From Sandarakinorhabdus cyanobacteriorum (GTDB lineage Bacteria; Pseudomonadota; Alphaproteobacteria; Sphingomonadales; Sphingomonadaceae), in contig NZ_NOXT01000104.1 in NCBI RefSeq assembly GCF_002251755.1, forward strand, positions 1 to 34,310: a DNA stretch of 34,310 bases. Reading direction: 5' to 3'. The notes beneath the pieces are model-generated. The model was not told where the DNA came from. It saw only the letters and a list, made by a program, of their open reading frames with translations, and searched no databases. This document shows, in pieces, positions 24,100 through 32,870 of this stretch. A program made the translations under genes and the position numbers. Position 1 is the stretch's first letter, and the number at the start of each line of letters is the position of its first letter.

Positions 24100-24852
24100 C
24101 TACCACGTTGCTTCAGGGTGCGCGCGGGGCAGCACCTGCATGGTTGCCAGCAAGGACGACAGATGCTCGCTGTGCTTGCCAAGACGTCCACCCACGATGG
24201 GCCAAACCGGCTTGGGCTCGGCCAGACCGGCCCGGGCCAGTCCGGCATTCAGGGTCTCGTCAAAGGCAGGGCGCAGCTGTGCACGCAATGGCCACAGTCC
24301 GCTCTCAGCGCCGCTCTTCCAGGCCTCGCTGTCAAAAAACAGGTCGTCGACGAAGCGCCAATGCCAATCGTAGGCCTCTGCGACCCGGCGGTGGCTTTCC
24401 TCGGTCCCCTGGCCCAGCCGCTCAAGCCAGTCGGTGGCGTACTCCAAGTGGTAGCGCAGTTCCTTAATGGACTTGGCCGCAATCTCGGCCAAGCGGGCGT
24501 CGGGCGACGAGGTCAGGGCCTCGAAGAGCGGATTGGCGTAGGCGGCAAACAGGAAATGCCGCATGACCGTGCGCGCGAAATCCCCGTTGGGTTGCTCGAC
24601 GAGCATGCTGTTGCGAAAGGCTTCCGCATCGCGGTGAAAGGCGAGTCGGTCGGCATCACGGCCTTGCCCCTCGCGTTCGCCCGCATAATCCAAGAGCAAG
24701 GTCGCCTGGCCGATCAGGTCGAGTGCGAGATTGGAGAGGCTGAGGTCGACCTCGATGGTCGGCGCGTGGCCGCACCATTCGCACAGGCGCTGCCCCAGGA
24801 CGAGGCTGTCGTCGGCAACTTCCAGCAGGGCCTCGATGTGGTTGGGCTGCAT
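24100..24852 (-). CDS. paaC: Phenylacetyl-CoA epoxidase structural subunit PaaC
   Basis: A 250-residue ferritin-like helical subunit that pairs with PaaA but lacks catalytic function of its own. Characteristic strings are DDSLVLGQRLCEWCGHAP near the start, LALDLIGQA, KELRYHLEYATDWLERLG and GKHSEHLSSLLATMQ near the end. The ATG at 24852 has TGAGG six bases upstream; a GTG at 24864 overlapping the paaB stop (GTGA) is possible. It lies between paaB and paaD as in most paaABCDE operons. Confidence 0.94.
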   Translation of the reverse strand: MQPNHIEALLEVADDSLVLGQRLCEWCGHAPTIEVDLSLSNLALDLIGQATLLLDYAGEREGQGRDADRLAFHRDAEAFRNSMLVEQPNGDFARTVMRHFLFAAYANPLFEALTSSPDARLAEIAAKSIKELRYHLEYATDWLERLGQGTEESHRRVAEAYDWHWRFVDDLFFDSEAWKSGAESGLWPLRAQLRPAFDETLNAGLARAGLAEPKPVWPIVGGRLGKHSEHLSSLLATMQVLPRAHPEATW

Positions 24853-24860
24853 GGCCGACC

Positions 24861-25142
24861 TCACATGTGGTTCACGGCTTCGGGAAGCTCGTAAAAGGTG
24901 GGATGGCGGTAGATCTTGCTGGCCGCCGGTTCGAAGAGCGCTTCACCCTTGGCCGGATCGGAGGCCACGATGTCGGCTGATCGCACCACCCAGATGCTGA
25001 CGCCTTCCATGCGCCGTGTGTAGGTGTCGCGCGCGTGGCGCAACGCCATGTCCGCGTCCGGCGCGTGGACCGACCCGGCATGCCGGTGATCCAGCCCACC
25101 CCGTGCGCGCACGAAGACTTCCCAAAGCGGCCAGTCCTTCAT
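24861..25142 (-). CDS. paaB: Phenylacetyl-CoA epoxidase subunit PaaB
   Basis: A 93-residue small subunit that bridges PaaAC heterodimers in the epoxidase. The family signature is clear: WPLWEVFVRARGGLDHRHAGSVHA (here split as WPLWEVFVRARGG and LDHRHAGSVHA, residues 4-27), ARDTYTRR and SIWVVRS. GGGGAGGG precedes the ATG at 25142. It is 15 bases downstream of paaA and its stop lies just ahead of the paaC start. Confidence 0.96.
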   Translation of the reverse strand: MKDWPLWEVFVRARGGLDHRHAGSVHAPDADMALRHARDTYTRRMEGVSIWVVRSADIVASDPAKGEALFEPAASKIYRHPTFYELPEAVNHM

Positions 25143-25157
25143 GTGCCTGCCCTCCCC

Positions 25158-26144
25158 TCAAGCGGCCTTGCGGGACGCGCGCTTGGCCTCAAACGCCGCG
25201 GCGGCATCGCGAACCCACGCTCCGTTGTCCCAAGCCGCCCGCCGCGCGTCCATCCGTTCGCGCGCCACCGGGCCTTCGCCACGAACCACGGCGTAGAATT
25301 CGTCCCAGTTGATGGAACCAAAGTCGTAGTGACCGCGCTCCTCGTTCCAGCGCAGGTCCGGGTCCGGCACCGTCAGGCCCAGCAGTTCTGCCTGGGGCAC
25401 GGTCGCATCAACGAACTTCTGGCGGAGTTCATCGTTGGTCTCGCGCTTGATCCGCCAGCGCATGGACTGCGCGCTGTTGGGCGAATTGTCATCGGGCGGA
25501 CCGAACATCATCAGGGCCGGCCACCACCAGCGGTTGAGCGCGTCCTGCGCCATCGCGCGCTGCGCGGGCGTGCCGTTCACCATCGTGAGCAGCAGGTCGT
25601 AGCCCTGGCGCTGGTGGAAGCTCTCTTCCTTGCAGATCCGCACCATGGCCCGCGCATAGGGGCCATAGGACGTGCGCTGGAGCGGCACCTGGTTCATGAT
25701 CGCCGCGCCATCCACCAGCCAGCCGATGGCACCGATATCCGCCCAGTTCAGCGTCGGATAGTTGAAGATCGTGGAGTATTTCGCGCGGCCGGCATGGAGC
25801 GCTTCGATCATCTCCTCGCGGCTCGTCCCCAGCGTCTCGGCCGCACAATAGAGATAGAGCCCATGACCGCCCTCGTCCTGGATCTTGGCCAGGAGGATGG
25901 CCTTCCGCTTCAGGCTCGGGGCCCGCGTCAACCAGTTGGCCTCGGGGAGCATGCCCACGATCTCGCTGTGCGCATGCTGGGAAATCTGCCGCACAAGCGT
26001 GCGCCGGTACGCCTCCGGCATCCAGTCGTTCGGCTCGATATACTCGTCCGCCGCCACGCGCGCCTCGAAGGCCGCGAGGCGCTCGGGATCCTCGATCGTC
26101 ACCAGCGCCGGTGCCGGCTGCTTCTCAAGCTCGGTCGTATACAT
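25158..26144 (-). CDS. paaA: Phenylacetyl-CoA epoxidase catalytic subunit PaaA
   Basis: A 328-residue diiron oxygenase subunit that converts phenylacetyl-CoA to the 1,2-epoxide. The two iron-binding ExxH motifs are visible: E91-H94 in QDEGGH and E174-H177 in CKEESFH, with further acidic ligands in the helices around E61 and D146. The strings [22 protein letters not shown] and [13 protein letters not shown] are typical of PaaA. It is the first gene of paaABCDE. A 24-base palindrome and a promoter candidate lie 36-59 bases upstream, so repression by the nearby TetR (PaaR) is likely. Confidence 0.97.
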   Translation of the reverse strand: MYTTELEKQPAPALVTIEDPERLAAFEARVAADEYIEPNDWMPEAYRRTLVRQISQHAHSEIVGMLPEANWLTRAPSLKRKAILLAKIQDEGGHGLYLYCAAETLGTSREEMIEALHAGRAKYSTIFNYPTLNWADIGAIGWLVDGAAIMNQVPLQRTSYGPYARAMVRICKEESFHQRQGYDLLLTMVNGTPAQRAMAQDALNRWWWPALMMFGPPDDNSPNSAQSMRWRIKRETNDELRQKFVDATVPQAELLGLTVPDPDLRWNEERGHYDFGSINWDEFYAVVRGEGPVARERMDARRAAWDNGAWVRDAAAAFEAKRASRKAA

Positions 26145-26170
26145 GGTCTGAGTCTCTCCCCGATGATCCC

Positions 26171-26199
26171 GAAATAGTTTTAATCGACCGGTCGGTCAA
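26171..26199 (-). promoter_or_regulatory. paaA promoter candidate
   Basis: On the minus strand TTGACC (26199-26194) is followed after 17 bases by TATTTC (26176-26171), a weak -10 match. The -35 box lies inside the palindrome at 26180-26203, so a bound repressor would exclude RNA polymerase. Confidence 0.45.
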
Positions 26200-26203
26200 T
26201 TAA
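26180..26203. promoter_or_regulatory. PaaR-type operator before paaA
   Basis: A 24-base near-palindrome. The half-sites read TTAATCGACCGG on the plus strand and TTAATTGACCGA on the minus strand, matching at 10 of 12 positions. It shares 19 of 24 positions with the site at 27940-27963 when both are read toward their downstream genes paaA and paaG. Length and symmetry fit a TetR dimer or dimer pair, and the candidate regulator gene is at 21903-22511. Confidence 0.72.
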
Positions 26204-26216
26204 TTTTCCGGCGCGC

Positions 26217-27416
26217 TCAAACGCGCTCGATCGCCACGGCTATCCCCTGCCCGACGCCAATGCACATCGTGCACAGGGCACGGCGACCACCGCTGTTCAG
26301 AAGCTCCTGCGCCGCGGCCATGACCAGGCGCGCGCCTGACATGCCGAGCGGGTGACCGAGGGCGATGGCGCCACCGTTCGGGTTCACGTGCGCACTGTTG
26401 TCCGCGAGCCCGAGTTGCCGCAGCACCGCAAGACCCTGAGCCGCGAAGGCCTCGTTGAGTTCAACGACGTCCATGTAGCCAATGCCAAGGCCAAGTCGTT
26501 CCAGCAGCTTCAGGCTGGCTGGCGCCGGGCCGATTCCCATGATGCGCGGCGCCACGCCGGCGACCGCGCAGCCCAGGACTCGGGCACGGGGCACCAGGCC
26601 ATGGCGCTCGACGGCCCGCTTGCTGGCCACGATGATGGCGGCTGCGCCATCGTTGACACCGCTGGCGTTGCCGGCGGTGACCGTGCCCTGGGGCTTCACG
26701 ATCGGCCGCAGTCGCGCCAGTGCATCCAGCGAGGTCTCGCGCGGGTGCTCGTCCTGGTCCACCGTCACGGTCTCGCCCTTGCGGCCCGGGATGGAGACCG
26801 GAACAATCTCCTGGGCAAAGCGGCCCTTCGCCTGGGCGGCCGCGGCCCGACGCTGGCTTTCCATCGCAAAGGCGTCCTGGTCGGCGCGGCTGACACCGAA
26901 CTCCTCGGCCACGTTCTCGGCCGTCTCCGGCATGGAATCGATACCGTAGCTTGCCTTGAGGCGGTCATTGACGAAGCGCCAGCCGATCGTCGTGTCATAG
27001 ACCGCCGTTGTCCGCGAAAAAGCCGCATCGGCCTTTGGCATGACGAACGGCGCCCGGGTCATCGACTCGACACCCCCCGCGATAATCAGGTCCGCCTCCC
27101 CGGCCTTGATGGCCCGGGCTGCCATGGCCACGGCGTCCATGCCCGACCCGCACAGGCGGTTGATCGTGGTGCCCGGGGCCGACTCGCCAAACCCGGACAG
27201 CAGAGCCGCCATGCGGGCAACGTTCCGGTTGTCCTCACCCGCCTGGTTCGCACAGCCAAGGAGGACATCGTCGACAGCGCTGACGAGGCCGGGATTGCGT
27301 GCCACAAGCGCCGCGAGCGGGACAGCCGCCAATTCGTCGGCACGAACGCTGGCCAGGGCACCGCCATACCGACCGATCGGCGTGCGGGCAGCGTCACAGA
27401 GAAAGGCATCAAGCAT
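26217..27416 (-). CDS. paaJ: Beta-ketoadipyl-CoA-type thiolase
   Basis: A 399-residue thiolase with all catalytic elements: the nucleophile C89 in INRLCGSGMDA, NEAFAAQ, H355 in GHPLGMSGAR and C385 in CTMCIGVGQG. In the paa pathway the thiolase cleaves 3-oxo-5,6-dehydrosuberyl-CoA and 3-oxoadipyl-CoA to yield acetyl-CoA and finally succinyl-CoA. Sequence alone cannot separate PaaJ from PcaF, but the position between paaI and paaA supports PaaJ. The ATG at 27416 is three bases after the paaI stop, with GGAG nine bases upstream. Confidence 0.9.
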   Translation of the reverse strand: MLDAFLCDAARTPIGRYGGALASVRADELAAVPLAALVARNPGLVSAVDDVLLGCANQAGEDNRNVARMAALLSGFGESAPGTTINRLCGSGMDAVAMAARAIKAGEADLIIAGGVESMTRAPFVMPKADAAFSRTTAVYDTTIGWRFVNDRLKASYGIDSMPETAENVAEEFGVSRADQDAFAMESQRRAAAAQAKGRFAQEIVPVSIPGRKGETVTVDQDEHPRETSLDALARLRPIVKPQGTVTAGNASGVNDGAAAIIVASKRAVERHGLVPRARVLGCAVAGVAPRIMGIGPAPASLKLLERLGLGIGYMDVVELNEAFAAQGLAVLRQLGLADNSAHVNPNGGAIALGHPLGMSGARLVMAAAQELLNSGGRRALCTMCIGVGQGIAVAIERV

Positions 27417-27419
27417 CGG

Positions 27420-27872
27420 TTACGGCTCCGGTTGCGATGGTTGCGACAGATCGATGATGGCGCCGCCAATGGTCCGGGATTGCCCCTGGAGCTGGGCGAT
27501 GACACGGCCATCCCCCTCGACGGTGACCTGGACGGTGTAGACGCCGGTGCGGCCACTCACGGCCTCCTCGCGGGCCTCGGCCACCAGCGTTTCGCCAACG
27601 CCGGCCGGGGCGAGGTAGACGACAGACGCGGCCTGGGCGACGCTGACGGTGTTGCGACTGTTGCAGGCATAGGCGAACGCCGTGTCGGCGAGCGAAAAGA
27701 GCATGCCGCCGTGCACGCTGCCGTGCCCGTTGGCCATGTCGGGCCGCACCATCATGGCGAGCCGCGCATAGCCTTCCCGCACCTCGCGGATCTGCAAGTC
27801 CCACGCCGGGCCCGTGCCCTCGCGCGCGAACATCGCATGGGCAACGCGCCTGGCGATCTCGTCCTTGTCCAT
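27420..27872 (-). CDS. paaI: Hydroxyphenylacetyl-CoA thioesterase PaaI
   Basis: A 150-residue hotdog-fold thioesterase. The active-site helix HGGMLFSLADTAFAYACNSR (residues 54-73) is the PaaI signature, with D63 as the likely catalytic acid and GG backbone for the thioester. It hydrolyses dead-end phenylacetyl-CoA derivatives to free CoA. The ATG at 27872 was preferred over a GTG at 27899 because the protein then begins like family members and has GGGACAGGG upstream. It is the first gene of the leftward paaI-paaJ pair, divergent from paaG across a promoter region with a PaaR-type palindrome. Confidence 0.92.
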   Translation of the reverse strand: MDKDEIARRVAHAMFAREGTGPAWDLQIREVREGYARLAMMVRPDMANGHGSVHGGMLFSLADTAFAYACNSRNTVSVAQAASVVYLAPAGVGETLVAEAREEAVSGRTGVYTVQVTVEGDGRVIAQLQGQSRTIGGAIIDLSQPSQPEP

Positions 27873-27939
27873 GGCGGCCCTGTCCCTTGCCGGCACCACT
27901 GCCTCGCCTCCCGTCTACCGCGACTTTTCCCTCTTGCCA

Positions 27940-27963
27940 ATATTTGACCGACCGGGCAGTTAA
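27940..27963. promoter_or_regulatory. PaaR-type operator between paaI and paaG
   Basis: A 24-base site with core TTGACCGACCGG on the plus strand, a second copy of the paaA operator in the same orientation relative to paaG. It lies in the divergent paaI/paaG region, so it may control both directions. Its right half is less symmetrical than in the paaA copy. Confidence 0.68.
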
Positions 27964-27971
27964 TTTATAAG
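27944..27971 (+). promoter_or_regulatory. paaG-paaZ promoter candidate
   Basis: TTGACC (27944-27949), 16 bases, then TATAAG (27966-27971; five of six matches to the -10 consensus). The -35 box overlaps the PaaR-type operator exactly as at paaA. The paaG start follows 24 bases after the -10 box. Confidence 0.58.
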
Positions 27972-27995
27972 CACGACAAAAGTGGGGAGGTCACG

Positions 27996-28787
27996 ATGGG
28001 CTATGAGACCATCATTCTGAACATCGAGCATGGCGTCGGGAGCGTCACGCTCAATCGTCCCGACCGGCTGAACAGTTTCACCGTGCAGATGCACAAGGAG
28101 CTTGCCGACGCCCTCGACCGCATTGAGGCCGATTCGGCGGTGCGTTCGGTATTGCTGACTGGCGCTGGCCGTGGCTTCTGCGCCGGGCAGGACCTTGCCG
28201 ACCGCGCCGTGGCGCCGGGACAGGAGGCCGTCGACCTCGGCCATTCGGTAGAGACCTATTATTCGCCCCTGATCCGCCGGCTGGCGACCATGGATCGCCC
28301 GGTGGTGTGCGCCGTCAATGGCGTTGCCGCCGGCGCCGGGGCGAACATCGCGTTCGCCTGCGACGTGGTGATCGCCGCCCGCAGCGCCAAGTTCATCCAG
28401 TCCTTCGCCAACATCGGTCTCATCCCAGACTCGGGCGGCACCTGGGTGTTGCCACGGCTGGCCGGGCAGGCACGCGCGCTTGGGCTCGCGCTCACCGGCG
28501 AACCCTTGCCAGCCGAACGCGCCGAACAGTGGGGCATGATCTGGAAATGCGTCGACGATGCCGAACTGATCGGCGAAGTGCAGGCCCTCGCCCGGCGTTT
28601 TGCCGAAGGCCCGACCCGCGGCCTGGTGGCGACCAAGCAGTCCCTGCGCACGTCGTTTGGCCGGACCCTCGACGAGTCACTCGCGCTCGAACGCGACCTG
28701 ATGCGCGAACTGGGCCGGAGCGATGATTATCGCGAAGGCGTGGCGGCCTTCACCGAGAAGCGCCGTCCCAATTTCACCGGCAAGTGA
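27996..28787 (+). CDS. paaG: 1,2-epoxyphenylacetyl-CoA isomerase PaaG
   Basis: A 263-residue crotonase-fold enzyme that isomerises the epoxide of phenylacetyl-CoA to oxepin-CoA and also shifts a double bond later in the pathway. Signature strings: GRGFCAGQDLADR (oxyanion-hole region, about residues 58-70), NGVAAGAGANIAFACD (108-123) and FANIGLIPDSGGTW (137-150) with the catalytic-type D145. GGGGAGG precedes the ATG. It is followed after 31 bases by paaZ and is expressed from the divergent promoter that carries a PaaR-type site. Confidence 0.95.
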   Translation: MGYETIILNIEHGVGSVTLNRPDRLNSFTVQMHKELADALDRIEADSAVRSVLLTGAGRGFCAGQDLADRAVAPGQEAVDLGHSVETYYSPLIRRLATMDRPVVCAVNGVAAGAGANIAFACDVVIAARSAKFIQSFANIGLIPDSGGTWVLPRLAGQARALGLALTGEPLPAERAEQWGMIWKCVDDAELIGEVQALARRFAEGPTRGLVATKQSLRTSFGRTLDESLALERDLMRELGRSDDYREGVAAFTEKRRPNFTGK

Positions 28788-28818
28788 CCCAAAACCCCAA
28801 GGCTCGATGGAGGCCGCG

Positions 28819-30843
28819 ATGACCAAGAGATTGCTCAACTACGCGAAGGACGCATGGGTGGCGGGGGCTGGCGCCGCCGTTCCCGTGGTCTCGGCGATCA
28901 GCGGCGAAACCGTCGCTGTTGTGGGCAGTGACGGCCTCGATTTTGCGGGCATGCTCGAACACGCCCGGACGGTGGGTGGACCGGCCCTGCGCGCCATGAA
29001 CTTCCACGAGCGCGGCGGGATGCTGAAGGCCCTCGCCCAGGCCATCATGAACCGCAAGGAGGAGCTGTACGAACTGTCGGCCCAGACGGGCGCGACCCGC
29101 AATGACGGCTGGATCGACATCGAAGGCGGTGCCGGCACCTTCTTCACCATGGCCTCCAAGGCCCGCCGGGAACTTCCGGCCGACGTGGTCATTGTCGATG
29201 GCGAACACGAGGTGCTCGGCAAGACGGGCAGTTTCATCGGCCAGCACGTCTACACGTCGCTTCAGGGCTGCGCAGTCCAGATCAACGCCTTCAATTTCCC
29301 GGTCTGGGGCATGCTCGAGAAGCTCGGGCCTGCCCTGCTGGCGGGCATGCCAGCCATCGTGAAGCCGGCTACAGCCACAGCCCAGGTCGCCGAGCAGGCC
29401 GTTCGCATCATGATCGAGGCCGGCGTGCTGCCCAAGGGCGCCTTGCAGCTGGTTGTGGGTTCGCTAGGCGACACCCTCGATCATCTGACCTGCCAGGACG
29501 TGGTGTCTTTCACCGGCTCGGCGGCAACGGCCATCAAGCTGCAATCCCATCCCGTCATGGCACGGGAGTCCGTCCGCTTCGTGGCCGAACGGGACTCGAT
29601 CAACGCCTGCGTCCTTGGGCCCGACGCGACACCGGACGCCCCGGAATTCGACCTCTTCGTGAAGGAGGTCGTGCGGGAAATGACCGTCAAGGCGGGCCAG
29701 AAATGCACCGCCATCCGGCGCGCGTTCGTCCCAAGGGCGCTGATGGACGCCGCCCAGCAGGCACTGGCGGCCCGCCTGTCGAAGGTCGTCGTGGGTGACC
29801 CCGCGCAGGACGGCGTGACGATGGGCGCCCTCGTCAGCCTATCGCAGCGCGCCGATGTGCGCGACGCGGCGCGCGCCCTGGCCGGCGAATGCACGCTTGC
29901 CTGGGGCAGCATCGACACGGTGGAGGCCAAGGGCGACGCAGACCGCGGCGCCTTCCAGTCCCCGCTCCTGTTCCGCAATGACCAGCCGTGGCAGGCGCAG
30001 CATGTGCATGACGTGGAGGCCTTTGGCCCCGTCTGCACGCTGATGCCCTATGCCGATGTCGAGGACGCCATTGCGCTGTGCAATCGCGGCAAGGGTTCGC
30101 TGGCCCTGTCCGTGTTCACCTACCAGCCGGAAACGGTGCGCGCGTTCGTGTTGGGCAGTGGCGCCTTGCACGGGCGCATGGTGTTCGTTGATCGGGACAG
30201 CGCCAAGGAGTCGACCGGTCATGGGTCCCCCTTGCCGATGCTTATCCACGGCGGTCCCGGCCGTGCCGGTGGCGGCGAGGAAATGGGCGGCGTGCGGGGA
30301 GTGAAGCATTACATGCAACGCTCGGCCCTGCAGGCCCATCCGCGGATGATTGGCCACGTCATTGGCCAGTGGCTGCCGGGCGTTCCCCAGCCCTCGGGCG
30401 AGGCCCATCCGTTCCGCAAGCGGTTCGGTGAACTGGACTTGGGGTACACGCTCCACACTGCCGCGCGCACCATCACGCTCGCCGATGTTGAGCACTTCGC
30501 CGAGTTCACCGGTGACAATTTCTACGCGCACATGGACGAAGTGGCCGCGGCGGCAAGCCCGATCTTTGGAGGCCGGGTGGCGCACGGCTATCTCATCCTG
30601 TCCTTTGCGGCCGGCCTGTTCGTTGACCCGGCGCCGGGCCCGGTGCTGGCCAACTTCGGCCTCGAGCACCTGCGCTTCATCAAGCCGGTCAAGCCCGGCG
30701 ACAGCATCAAGGTTGCGCTCACGGCCAAAGCGAAATCGCTCCGGACTGCCGACATGGGCGAAGTCCGCTGGGCCGTGGCCGTGACCAACCAGGACGATGA
30801 ACTGGTCGCCGCCTACGACCTGCTCACGATGAACGCGGTGTAG
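28819..30843 (+). CDS. paaZ: Bifunctional oxepin-CoA hydrolase/aldehyde dehydrogenase PaaZ
   Basis: A 674-residue fusion close to the 681 residues of the E. coli enzyme. The N-terminal aldehyde dehydrogenase domain has E257 in VAERDSIN and the nucleophile C296 in GQKCTAIRR. The C-terminal MaoC-type hotdog domain has D566 and H571 in TGDNFYAHMDE, which open the oxepin ring. The two domains together produce 3-oxo-5,6-dehydrosuberyl-CoA. The start at 28819 has GGAGG six bases upstream; an earlier in-frame start at 28723 would overlap paaG by 65 bases. All four catalytic residues appear intact, so no truncation is indicated. Confidence 0.96.
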   Translation: MTKRLLNYAKDAWVAGAGAAVPVVSAISGETVAVVGSDGLDFAGMLEHARTVGGPALRAMNFHERGGMLKALAQAIMNRKEELYELSAQTGATRNDGWIDIEGGAGTFFTMASKARRELPADVVIVDGEHEVLGKTGSFIGQHVYTSLQGCAVQINAFNFPVWGMLEKLGPALLAGMPAIVKPATATAQVAEQAVRIMIEAGVLPKGALQLVVGSLGDTLDHLTCQDVVSFTGSAATAIKLQSHPVMARESVRFVAERDSINACVLGPDATPDAPEFDLFVKEVVREMTVKAGQKCTAIRRAFVPRALMDAAQQALAARLSKVVVGDPAQDGVTMGALVSLSQRADVRDAARALAGECTLAWGSIDTVEAKGDADRGAFQSPLLFRNDQPWQAQHVHDVEAFGPVCTLMPYADVEDAIALCNRGKGSLALSVFTYQPETVRAFVLGSGALHGRMVFVDRDSAKESTGHGSPLPMLIHGGPGRAGGGEEMGGVRGVKHYMQRSALQAHPRMIGHVIGQWLPGVPQPSGEAHPFRKRFGELDLGYTLHTAARTITLADVEHFAEFTGDNFYAHMDEVAAAASPIFGGRVAHGYLILSFAAGLFVDPAPGPVLANFGLEHLRFIKPVKPGDSIKVALTAKAKSLRTADMGEVRWAVAVTNQDDELVAAYDLLTMNAV

Positions 30844-30911
30844 GCGGGGCCCAAGACGCCGGGAACCGCCGGCAGCTTGCAGGATAGCGGGACATTACTC
30901 GTAGGGCGTGC

Positions 30912-32870
30912 ATGGCTCGGACACTGTTCAAGATGGCGATCATAGGCACGCTGGTGTCCACGACGGTGCTGGCGCACCCGAACCACGAGTTGAGCCATGT
31001 GCGCCTGACCACGGCCCAGTGGGCGGCCGCGATCCAGAGCGAGAACGAGGACTCGATGAACGAGCTCCTCGCGCCCGATTTCATGGGCATGGGCGATGAC
31101 CGCCAAAACTACATTGCCACCATGGGGAAGTTTCCCATCACCAAGGTGGTCTGGCGCTACTCGGAGTACAAGATCAAGGATGGGATGGCCGAGGTTGGGC
31201 CAATTGTCATCTACCCGACACGCCAGATCAAGAATCCCGTCGCCGTGAAACTGAAGATGCGGCTGATCGGCGAAGACTGGAAGATCTTCGCGATTGAACC
31301 CGGCGGCGAGGTCCCGGCAGAGCTGCTGCCAAAAAACCACCCGCTGCAGAGCGTGTTGAAGGAGACGTCCTTCTCCCTGCGGGACAAGGACACGGGCGAA
31401 GCCGTTGCGGCCCGGGTGCACATCGAGGATGCCAATGGCGTCTACTGGCCCCCACAGTTTCACATGAACGTGATCCCGCGCGGGTGGCGGGAAGACATCG
31501 GCGGCGACGTGATCATTGGCGGCAAGACCTTCGCCTATGTGCAGTCGGACTTCGTCGCCGGGCTCCCCGCCGGCCGCTACACGATGGAGGTGGCCCGGGG
31601 GCTGGAGTACAACCCCATGAAGCTCAGTTTCGAGGTTGGCGAGAGTGGACCCGCAAAGTTGGCCGTTGATCTCTCGCGCTGGACGGACATGAAGAAGCAA
31701 GGCTGGTACTCGGGCGACAGCCATGTCCACTTCCTTGATCCGCAGACAGCCCTGCTCGAAGCCCAGGGCGAGGATCTCAATGTCATCAACGTGCTCGCCT
31801 CGTCCGGTGGCGACCTCATCACCAGCGTGAACCACTTCACGGGCGCCCCGAGCGTGCATTCCACCGGCCAAAACATCGTCTACATCGCGGAAGAGACCCG
31901 GCACGACTATCTCGGGCACACGACCCTGCTCGACATCAAGAAACTGATTTACCCGATGGGCTGGGGTGAGCCGACCACGGGGGTGCCCGGCGGCTATGAC
32001 AGCCCGGCCATGGCTGACCAGGCGGACAAGGCGCACGCCAACGGCGCCCTAGTCGTCTGGGCGCACTTTCCGGATCCCGGCGGCGAGATCCCGATCGATT
32101 TCACGCTGGGCAAGATCGATGGCGCGGAGGTGGCCGTCTTTGGAAACCCGTTCGTCACAACCCGCGCCACGGGCCCAGGCCCCATGGTGACATGGTACCG
32201 GCTGCTGAACACCGGCTCCAAGGTTCCCGGCCTCGGCGCCACCGACAAGATGTGGAACACCCAGAAGGTCGGCGGCGTGCGCACCTATGCAAAGGTGGAC
32301 GGCCCCTTCAGTTACGCGTCATGGATCAAGGCTGTGCGCGACGGCCGGACATTTGTGACGTCAGGCCCCATGATCAGTCTTGACGTGGATGGCCATGCGA
32401 TCGGCGACACGGTTGCGCTGGCCAAGCGCGGGCAATTGCCGTTCACCGCCAAGGTGCACTTCAACCAGCCCGTCGAACGGCTCGAAATCATCGTGAACGG
32501 CAAGGTCGTCGCGTCCAGGCTCAACAGCGAGGGCAAGACCGCGATGGAGATCACCGGCAAGGCCGACTTCCAGGCAAGCTCCTGGATTGCGGCCCGGGCG
32601 ATTTCGGACACGCGTCTCCCAATACAGGGCGAATACAACGGGCCTGACGGTGTGCCTGTGTTTGCCCACACCAGTCCGATCTATGTGGACATTGCGGGCA
32701 AGCCGCGCACCTCTCGGGAAGACGCGGCCCATCTGCGCGATTGGTGTGGACGCACCGTGGAATGGGCCAGGACCAAGGCCAAGTACCCGAGCGCCGCCGA
32801 GCGGGAACGGATCGTGGGGCTCTATGCACAGGCCTGCGCGAACTACGCCGCACAGGCCGAGGGCAAGTAA
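30912..32870 (+). CDS. Exported CehA/McbA-type metallohydrolase
   Basis: A 652-residue protein with a signal peptide (residues 1-21, cleavage near VLAHP). Parts seen: an N-terminal region (about 35-130) that resembles a SnoaL/NTF2-like domain, a beta-sandwich region (about 150-250), and a PHP-like metal-dependent domain starting at YSGDSHVHF with H271 and H273, then ASSGGD, NHFTG, HDYLGH and WAHFPDPGG. The layout fits the CehA/McbA group, named after carbaryl (carbamate) hydrolases. It lies 68 bases after paaZ with an AGGG site before the ATG, so it could be transcribed with paaG-paaZ. Cleavage of a carbamate, ester or amide of an aromatic compound outside the cytoplasm is possible, and the true substrate is unknown. 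Confidence 0.78.
   Translation: MARTLFKMAIIGTLVSTTVLAHPNHELSHVRLTTAQWAAAIQSENEDSMNELLAPDFMGMGDDRQNYIATMGKFPITKVVWRYSEYKIKDGMAEVGPIVIYPTRQIKNPVAVKLKMRLIGEDWKIFAIEPGGEVPAELLPKNHPLQSVLKETSFSLRDKDTGEAVAARVHIEDANGVYWPPQFHMNVIPRGWREDIGGDVIIGGKTFAYVQSDFVAGLPAGRYTMEVARGLEYNPMKLSFEVGESGPAKLAVDLSRWTDMKKQGWYSGDSHVHFLDPQTALLEAQGEDLNVINVLASSGGDLITSVNHFTGAPSVHSTGQNIVYIAEETRHDYLGHTTLLDIKKLIYPMGWGEPTTGVPGGYDSPAMADQADKAHANGALVVWAHFPDPGGEIPIDFTLGKIDGAEVAVFGNPFVTTRATGPGPMVTWYRLLNTGSKVPGLGATDKMWNTQKVGGVRTYAKVDGPFSYASWIKAVRDGRTFVTSGPMISLDVDGHAIGDTVALAKRGQLPFTAKVHFNQPVERLEIIVNGKVVASRLNSEGKTAMEITGKADFQASSWIAARAISDTRLPIQGEYNGPDGVPVFAHTSPIYVDIAGKPRTSREDAAHLRDWCGRTVEWARTKAKYPSAAERERIVGLYAQACANYAAQAEGK

Noticed and set aside
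26352-27947. 531-residue plus-strand open frame opposite the thiolase and paaI
   Set aside because: It spans two real genes with intact catalytic residues on the other strand and has no recognisable family.
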